NCBI GenBank assembly: GCA_023213395.1
Contig: CM041465.1
Location: forward strand, 184,519,741 to 184,583,740
Direction: 5' to 3'
Length of the DNA: 64,000 nucleotides
Origin: Cycas panzhihuaensis
Taxonomy: Eukaryota; Cycadophyta
A program made the translations under genes and the position numbers. This document shows, piece by piece, positions 56,581-64,000 of the stretch. The notes under the pieces were generated by a model. The model ran no database searches and was not told where the DNA came from. It saw only the letters and a program-made list of their open reading frames with translations. Each line of letters begins with the position of its first letter. Position 1 is the stretch's first letter.

Positions 56581-58118
56581 CTTAGTGTGAATGGATCAAT
56601 GTTTCAAAGTTTCCATGTTGTATACAAGGATTGCTATAGTCACTTTATTGTCTCAACTGCTTTTTCCAAGTCTGACTGTATTGTTATTTTTTCCTTTTTA
56701 AACAAAAAGTTACAATTTCAAAGATTAAAATCTTTATCATTCGATGGTTTAAACTATTATATATGACCACTTGTTATGATTGTCTCTAAACTAGAAACCT
56801 AATAGTTTAGACAACACTGTAATCCAATAATTATAGCTTGAGATTTAGAAAATAAAACTAGAAAAAGAAAATAAATAAATAAAAGAAAAGAGTTAGGCCC
56901 TTTATATCTTTTCCCTTAGTCATATAACATCATCACATGACCCCTCGATGACCATTCGAGGGGTAGACTCTATATAATAATGGGGAGTAATTAAATTTTA
57001 TAAGACTTAGAATTAAAAAAAAAAAAATTAAACCTTTTGTCTCTACGAAGGTCAAAATTTTATCAACCAGAGATTTGTGATGGATTAAACTTAATGATTT
57101 ATTGACCGAGATCATAATTTATTCTAGTGAACATTTTCTTCTTACTACGGCTACTTGAATTTTATATTCAAATGATCTTTATCCTACTTAATGCTATGCT
57201 TTTGCTGTGTATTATTCCTTTATTGCTTGCCTTATCAAGTGTAGCTAATGGTGGGGTATAAGTGATTGAACAACTGCATTTAGATCAACTCAGCCAAAGA
57301 GCTACAATTTTATGACCTTTATTTCAACCTCCCACATCCTCAATATAATCAAAACCTTGAAAGGTGTCTACATATCCTTCATAACATAATGATTTTAGTC
57401 AAATTTTACAAATGTAGTGAGGCAAACAATAGTCAGCAGAAGCTCACATACAGGAATAACTACTATAGTAGCTAGGCTCTTTAATGACTAGTCATGATAA
57501 AATGATAGGAAACCATGGATGGCAACAAGAGTGAATGGATAAAGGCTAGGTGATATAGATCCACCTCTTTACATGCCAACAAAATCTCCTTGTTGGCAAA
57601 CCCTCCATGGTAAATTAATATGCTCTGATTTCTCAACATCAATTAATAGATGTAGACCTTTAATCATCCCAGTGAATGAATATATCGATATAGGGTGCTT
57701 GTGTTCTATATCCTCTTGCCATTTATAAGGAGTATACATAGATACAAATCAATGCCTACAATTCTCCTTCTATGCTATTCATTTGAATAAAGCAACAACG
57801 AAAAACTCTTTCATCTTTAGGGAGGATATTCATAATCTCACAACTTGAGGTATTGATTTATATAATTGACTCTTACTGATTTGATAAAAGGCCCAACACA
57901 TTAGAAAGTCTCTTGGCATGAAAGCACTTTGTGGGGTTTTTTAGAACTTTAGATAGATATAAATGGCAACTTCTAATTATGCACTAGCTGAGTGCTAATC
58001 TTAACCTCTGCAACCCTTTTAACGAGGTTCTAATTTTTTGTCTCTTTAGCATAAAACCCATATTGTTTTTAGCAGGCTTTGATATTTCTAGTACAACCTT
58101 AGATCTTCTTTTCATGTA
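56581..58118 (-). other. Leader and unknown interior of the gypsy-like derivative
   Basis: AT-rich sequence between Gag and the primer site. No gene recognised; small plus-strand frames here are not supported by any motif. Confidence 0.4.
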
Positions 58119-58132
58119 GCTCTAATACTAGT
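58119..58132 (-). other. Primer binding site of the gypsy-like derivative
   Basis: On the minus strand ACTAGTATTAGAGC, a decayed form of the tRNA-Met primer complement TGGTATCAGAGC, directly next to the right LTR. Confidence 0.65.
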
Positions 58133-58895
58133 TGTAGTAGGCCTAATAGAAGAATTATAGATAGAAGCATTAATTCTAGTAGGTAACAATATTATTCAAA
58201 GCATATCACAGTATTCTATGGTGGGTTTATTTAATTATAGCAGATTATATATAATTACAACCATGTACCATAGATGATACTTCTCAATGCTAATAGATTA
58301 TAGTAGATAACACATATTGTAAACCCTTATAACATCATTCAATATAGATATATGTCATTCATATATGTATAATAATAGTATATATAAATAATAAAGAATG
58401 ATATTTAATTATAGCAGATTATATATAATTACAACCATGTACCATAGATGATACTTCTCAATGCTAATAGATTATAGTAGATAACACATATTGTAAACCC
58501 TTATAACATCATTCAATATAGATATATGTCATTCATATATGTATAATAATAGTATATATAAATAATAAGGAATGATATTAATATACAATAACGCCTAACA
58601 CAATGTCTAATAGTTGATGAACCCTCTTTGAGGTGAGAGTGACCCTTTAGTAGGCTCCAGCTCCTAATGGGATGGAGCCATTTTTTTCAAATACATAGAA
58701 TTCTATAAGACTATTTACAAATGGGGGAGGATACTCTATTTATAGCCTTTAAAACTACCCTCTTTATTTTTTTCCCTTTAAAAAACCAACTTTATAATAA
58801 AATAAAATAAAAAATTCATCTTTTAAAAATCAACTTCACTATATTAAATTCCCCTTATAAAATTGACTTCCTTTTATTATTTTAGGAATACTATA
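58133..58895 (-). repeat. 5' LTR of the gypsy-like derivative, enlarged
   Basis: Homologous to 54568-55056 but 270 bases longer. Part of the extra length is a 174-bp tandem duplication (58229-58402 and 58403-58576). The rest is an AT-rich segment near 58740-58840. Confidence 0.8.
58229..58576. repeat. 174-bp tandem duplication, nearly identical copies
   Basis: Copies at 58229-58402 and 58403-58576 both begin ATTTAATTATAGCAG. The only clear difference is AAAGAATG against AAGGAATG near the end. The other LTR has one diverged copy. Confidence 0.9.
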
Positions 58896-59176
58896 GGGAG
58901 TACCTTGGTTATAGTCCTTTATTAGATTTATCACTTGGCATAAATCTAGTGCAGGTGGATTCATAGTGTTAGGGGGTAGCCAACATTCTATACTCACATA
59001 CTAAGGTATATAAAACTTAATTTGTTTACATATTGATATATATAAAGTCCCTAAATTGCCATATATGGGTAGGTTCCACTAGATAGAATGTTAACTGAGA
59101 GCTTTTTAGAGATATTGAAACTCTAAAATTCTAGCTTAGTAACCCACTAAGTAGATAGTATATAATAGCAACCCAA
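58896..59176 (+). other. Copia-C leader, right part
   Basis: Untranslated sequence up to the gag ATG at 59177. TAGTATATAATAGC at about 59156 vaguely resembles a primer site, but the position, far from the LTR, argues against it. Confidence 0.4.
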
Positions 59177-62100
59177 ATGTTGATTTCAAATATAATTAAA
59201 CTATTAAAGAGCAATAATTTTTTCGCTTGGAAGAAACAAGTCAAACACCTCTTAATTATGAATAATTTTTGGGCTTATGTATTTGGAGACATACCCAAAC
59301 TTATTCCTATATATGACCTAAACAACACTCATAATGTGATCCCTCCAAACCCTATTGGCCTTGTCACCTTTAGAGCTAAGGATAATATAGCTCTATCCTT
59401 CCTTCACCTAGATATGGAGGATAATGTGGACCAAAATATTAAAATGATAAACTCCTCTCATGAAGCCTAGAGCATCATATGTTCCCTTTATGAGCAGAAG
59501 GATGGCTCCAAAACCATCATGTTAAAAGCATACTTATATGCCATACCTTTTTCTAGTTCTATTCTATCATATATGACCAAAGTCAAGTCCATTAGGAACT
59601 AACGCAATATTCTTCGAGCTGCTCCTTTTAACCATGATCTTATTGTTAGAGTCATAAATATCCTTCCCTCCATATATAATAGTTTTATCTCTCATTTATT
59701 TGATGACTTTACCACTATGGACTTCAATACCTTGGAACAATTACTACTAAAGGAAGAGGATATAATGAACTATTAAGGAGTAACATCCTTTGTTAACATT
59801 GCTCTTGCATTCACAACTATGAATCATGGGAGAAACTAATCTTAATAATTGCCTCTTGTCTAGTTATTTCGTTTGATAAATTTGAACTAACTATTATAAA
59901 GCCACGACACTAGTAGAGGAGACAGAATATTACCTGCTTATATTATGGCAAACCTGGGCATGTGATCATAGACTATAGAAAAAGATAATTTGATCTATAA
60001 CACATACAAACCTTAATTAGATAATAAAGGGGCCTACATCAATAATAGAATAGAGGCTATGGCTAGGATAATAGATAACAACAAAAAAGAAATCAACCCA
60101 AGAATTAGAATTAGGGTAGTAATAGGAATTTCTAGTAACGAGGCCATGTGGATAATTCCTAGGCTATTCCCATAACCTATTCTTTGTCATACTCTCTTCT
60201 CATCATTCTGATAATTATTGTTTGATAGATTGTAGTGCCACTCATCACATGATATGCATTGGAGAATACTTGAAGGAGACCACATTTTCTCAAGTATAGA
60301 TAGTCATATTTGGTGATGACATTACATATGATATGGCTAAGATTGGGAAAGCTCCCAAAGACCTCAAGAATTTAGATATCTATCATTATATAAGCAATGT
60401 CCTTTATATTGTTGGTATAAAATAAAATCTACTTTCTATGAGTTAAATTTAGAAGTAGAACTTTGATGTACTTTTTAACTAGGAAATATGCATTATTTTA
60501 GACCACTCAACTATTCAAGTAGTAGTAATAGGACATGAAGATAATGGACTTTATAAACTTAATGGTATCCCACTTTCTACTACATAGGATCAAAACTCAT
60601 ATGCCATTATGCAGTCTAATCAACTAGATAAAGGCAAGTATAATGTTATAAAAAACCCATCTAATTAAATGTAAGGTAAATATTCTTATAGCCAAGACAA
60701 CCTATTTAAAAGTGTACTAAAGACTAATTATGGAATCAATACCTTGGTCATCTGAATATGTAGAGACTTAATCTCATGTTTAGATTTCAAATGGTACATG
60801 GGTTTCTAAAGATCAAACAAAGTAGATGTTTCTATAAAGCCTGCATTGCTAGAAAATAACATAGGGAACCTTTTTCATCTAAAAGGGCTTAGTGTTCAAC
60901 TAAACTATTTAGATTAGTTCACTTAGATGTCTATGGACCTATGTTAATACATCCCCTTAATGGTAGTTTGTACTTTATCACTTTCATTGATGATTATTCT
61001 CAGAAAGTTGGGGTTTACTTTCTAAAGAACAAGTTTGAGGCCTTTGACAAATTCAAAGATTTCAAAGTTGAAGTGGAAAATGAATCTAGCATGATAATCA
61101 AGATTTTTTATTTAGATAATAGAGGTGAGTATACTTTGAATTAGTTCACTAATTTTTATAAAGAATATACTATCAAATGCTAGTTCTCAACTCCTTGAAC
61201 TCCTTAATAAAATGTTATTACTAAATGCATGAACCAAATATTGGCGAGTAAGGCTAAAGTAATAGTCAAAGCTATAAACCTTGCTAATTCATTTTAGGCT
61301 AAGCTATTCACACTGCCATTTACTTGACAAATAGGATCTCAACATTAATCATCATAAATATTACATCCAAGGAGGCTTGGTTAGGTAAAAAACCTATAGT
61401 CTCATACCTCATAACATTTAAATGTACTTCCTATAAATTTATTCTAAAGAAAAATAAAGTAAAATTTGATGATAAAAGCTTGAAATGTATCTTTATAAGC
61501 TATATACTTAGGTGTAAATCTTACAAGGTATATGACCTTATTGGGAGATAGACATATTCATCTTGGGATGTTATATTTATTAAGGACAATAAAGACATGG
61601 ACCAATCACAAATATAATTTCTTACAAATGATGATATTGATGTTTTAAAAGCTCCTCTTGCACAAATTATGGACCCTTCTGCTCCTTTAACTTCATATAT
61701 TCCAAGTCCTTCATCTACTTCTCTTGCATCACCAACTACTTTTATGACAACCTTTGCATTATCATCTCTGTCTCCAAACAACATTCATGTTGAAGTTGAA
61801 AGCATATAAAAGCTTTCTAAGTGGTATTTATAAGTTATAAAAGATGCTCTACCACCTCCTATAGAACCTAAAAGGCCATTAAAGTTAATTCATATAATAA
61901 ACTTTTCCTTAATGGAACAAGTTCTTAACACTCTAATGACTTCCATTTTTGAGGAGGTAGTTAAAGACCAAATGTGGTATGCAACTATGGATGAGGAGAT
62001 GTATTCCATTCTAAAGCATGATACTTGGAAGCTTACTAAATTCCCTCTTGAAAAGAAGCTAATTAATTATCATTGGCTTTCTAAACTAAGTATCATGCTG

Positions 62101-63465
62101 ATGACTCCATTAAAAGACACATAGCATGTATTATTGCAAAAGGCTTTAAATAATAAGAAGGAATTGACTATGATGATACCTTTACAACTGTTGCCAACAT
62201 GACAATATTTAATGTGGTTATATTACTAGTAGCCCAATTCAAATGTCTTGTTTATCAAATAGACATAAAGAGTGATTTCTTTAAAAGAGACCTTTCTAAA
62301 GAAGTTTTCTTAGGACAACCTCCTGATTATATTGTTCTTAGAAAAGAACATTTAGTTTACAAGCTCAAGAAAGCTCTATATGGACTTAAGGAAGCACCTC
62401 ATGCCTGATATATAAAGATTGATGCCTTCTCTCTCATGCATGGATTAAACCATTTATTCTCAGATCCCAATCTATACTTTTAGATTTGTAACAACTTAAT
62501 CACTGTTGTTGTTCTCTATATTGATGACTTGTCTATAATTGAAAATAATGATGAAGAGATCTCTTGTCTCTAATAAGAATGTAAAAGTAACTTTGAGATG
62601 ATTGACCTTAGATTACTTCACTATGTTTTAGGCATTGAGGTATGATAAGAACCATGACACATTTTCTTAGTATAATCCAAATATATGAATGATCTCTCAC
62701 AATGATTCAAAATGAGTGATTGTAAACCTTCATCTATACCTATGGAAACTTATACCAAGTTGATCATGGATGAACAAGACAAACCTATTGATTCCATTCT
62801 TTACGAATAGCTTGTGAGAGTTTGATTTATCTTACTCACACTTACCTTGATATTTCATATATAGTTGAGATTTACTCTAGGTATATATCTCAACCTAAGA
62901 TGTTACATTCAAAATCTACCATCAAAATTATCAAGTATATTTGTGGCACATTATAGCTTGGACTAGACTATAACCAAGTTGAAACTCCTATTTTAAAAGG
63001 ATTCACTAATACAAACTGGGCTGGTTGTCAGGATTCTTACCATTCTACTTCAGGATATTATTTTGACTTGAACTCAGCTACTATTTCTTAGAGTTGTAAA
63101 AAATAACCTAATTTTGCTCTTTCATCTACCAAAGTAGAATATAAAGTAATTGTTCATATTGCTATAGAAGTGATCTAGTTATGTAAGATTTTTATAGAAT
63201 TTAGTCTTGAATGAACTCTTATATATTGTGATAATAAGAGTATATTGAAGATGATCGGTAACCTTATTTTCCATGCATATGTAAAACACATTGAGGCCCA
63301 TCATCATTTCATTTGTGAACATGTGCAAGATAGATAAATTCATCTAGTGTACTAATTGACCCAAGACTAGGTTGCATACATATTCACTAAAGCACTTGGT
63401 AAACTAAAGTTTGAAAGGTTTTGGCATAACCTCGACATCAGAATCAATGAAGTATTCATTAAGGG
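59177..63465 (+). pseudogene. Copia-C gag-pol polyprotein remnant
   Basis: Gag starts at 59177 (MLISNIIKLLKSNNFFAWKK) and runs to a zinc knuckle YYGKPGH (about 59941), whose first Cys residues are now Tyr. Protease: CSATHHMICIGEY near 60236. Integrase: FITFIDDYSQ (about 60977) and YLDNRGEYT (about 61111), which keep two Asp residues of the catalytic core. Reverse transcriptase: EEVVKDQMWYATMDEEMYSI (about 61951) and YIDD at 62517-62528. RNase H: GFTNTNWAGCQDSYHSTSGY (about 63000), FALSSTKVEYK and HAYVKHIEAHHHFICEHVQ (about 63274). In TIS-stop-SCKK-stop-PN (about 63080) TAG and TAA stand for Trp and Gln. Confidence 0.85.
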
Positions 63466-63469
63466 ATGA

Positions 63470-63807
63470 TGTTAAATTATAATGACATCTTCATGTACTT
63501 TTATATATTTGTAACTTAAGTTGTAATTTTGTGTTATAATCCTAGTTAAGGGTTATCACCCACCTTTGCCTTATAATGAATTAATGAAATGTGATCGATA
63601 TGAGGCCCAATTAAATGTAAGTGGGAGTGATATCAAAACCTTTATAAATTAAGGCCATATCCTCACCTATGATAATGATGGTTGATAAGATTTGAAACTC
63701 TATCAAATTCTATATCAAGCATCAACTAATTTAATCCCCTATTATTTCAATATATTATATTCATTGAATATATGTATGATATTCTTTTGATAAGTTTTGA
63801 TATGATT
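63470..63807 (+). repeat. 3' LTR of Copia-C
   Basis: Starts TGTTAAATTATAATGAC right after a purine-rich tract (AAGGGATGA) and matches 53102-53440. Confidence 0.85.
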
Positions 63808-64000
63808 CCTTCGGGGATTCATTTACACTTGATCAAAAAATCAAAATATACAATATAAATAGAGCATAAAGTCTTATATCAAATGGGCAGTAATAATTTC
63901 TTATTCAGAAACTAGGTTCCTTTACATCTATAAGGCCTTAAATAAGCAAAATGACCATTTAGTCCATGAATCTAATTAGAGAGGCATTCAACCTTTATTT
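63808..64000. other. Flank of Copia-C, no gene seen
   Basis: Begins with the target duplication CCTTC. It should join with the sequence ending at 53096 as the original insertion site, presumably part of Gypsy-3 or the DNA beyond it. AT-rich, no feature recognised. Confidence 0.5.

Larger units (their letters stand above)
54568..58895 (-). mobile_element. Antisense gypsy-like deletion derivative inside Copia-C
   Basis: Similar LTRs at 54568-55056 and 58133-58895 start TGTAGTAGGCC in plus orientation. The primer site (GCTCTAATACTAGT on the plus strand) touches the right LTR, and a pyrimidine run (TTCCCCTCC, 55058-55066) touches the left, so the element reads right to left. GTGAG (54563-54567) and GGGAG (58896-58900) are a likely decayed target duplication. 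Only a Gag core is recognisable; about 3 kb of interior cannot hold a full pol gene. Confidence 0.75.
53102..63807 (+). mobile_element. Copia-C: Ty1/copia element with perfect target duplication
   Basis: LTRs of about 338 bp at 53102-53440 and 63470-63807 flank gag and pol in plus orientation. CCTTC occurs at 53097-53101 and again at 63808-63812, a perfect 5-bp target duplication. A gypsy-like deletion derivative (54568-58895) is inserted in the leader. The coding region carries many stops, but the catalytic YIDD of reverse transcriptase is kept. Confidence 0.85.

Noticed and set aside
1-64000. CRISPR arrays, operons, phage or bacterial defence genes
   Set aside because: No array of short spaced repeats, no bacterial gene patterns and no ribosome binding sites are seen; all recognisable coding sequence is plant retroelement or plastid.

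Overview
This window looks like intergenic DNA from a large, retrotransposon-filled plant nuclear genome. I see no host protein-coding gene, no rRNA cluster, no CRISPR array and no bacterial operon. The signs of a plant are Ty3/gypsy elements with Tat/Ogre-like Gag and protease, several Ty1/copia elements primed by initiator tRNA-Met, an L1-type LINE whose ORF1 carries a DUF4283-like domain and whose ORF2 ends in an RNase H, and a piece of plastid DNA (trnH-GUG followed by ycf2). In that piece trnH precedes ycf2, whereas trnI-CAU precedes ycf2 in typical angiosperm plastomes. This hints at a gymnosperm or other non-angiosperm, but that is inference.

The layout is a stack of insertions within insertions. 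(1) Gypsy-1, bases 1-7883, is GC-rich, CpG-rich and young. It has a partial 5' LTR, PBS, gag, protease, an array of 85-bp hairpin repeats and a 3' LTR. (2) Gypsy-2, 7884-26421, is AT-rich and decayed. Gypsy-1 sits inside its 5' LTR, and a 5'-truncated antisense copia (Copia-A, 21901 to about 24560) sits inside or next to its 3' LTR. (3) Gypsy-3 is the oldest layer. Its gag-RT-RNase H lies at 26640-29214 and its integrase resumes at about 49000-50240. (4) LTR-4, 29215-48996, splits Gypsy-3 between RNase H and integrase and itself holds a LINE (29840-36471, 18-bp target duplication) and an antisense copia (Copia-B, 38760-48352). (5) A plastid-derived segment (44474 to about 47732) lies in the untranslated leader of Copia-B. 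(6) Copia-C, 53102-63807, has a perfect 5-bp target duplication, and a small antisense gypsy-like deletion derivative (54568-58895) is lodged in its leader.

Apart from Gypsy-1 and the plastid tRNA, almost every coding stretch is broken by TAG/TAA stops at former Trp or Gln codons. CpG is visibly rare outside Gypsy-1. This fits long decay of methylated cytosines. Gypsy-1 differs: its two LTR copies differ mostly by one- or two-base gaps, so some of its frameshifts may be sequencing or assembly errors.

I found no convincing new biological system. The points most worth a second look are the plastid segment with its gene order, the array of hairpin repeats and the motif it shares with the older gypsy elements, the three serial primer-binding-site-like motifs at the LTR end of LTR-4, the fold-back duplication inside Copia-B, and the repeat-built C-terminus of the LINE ORF1.
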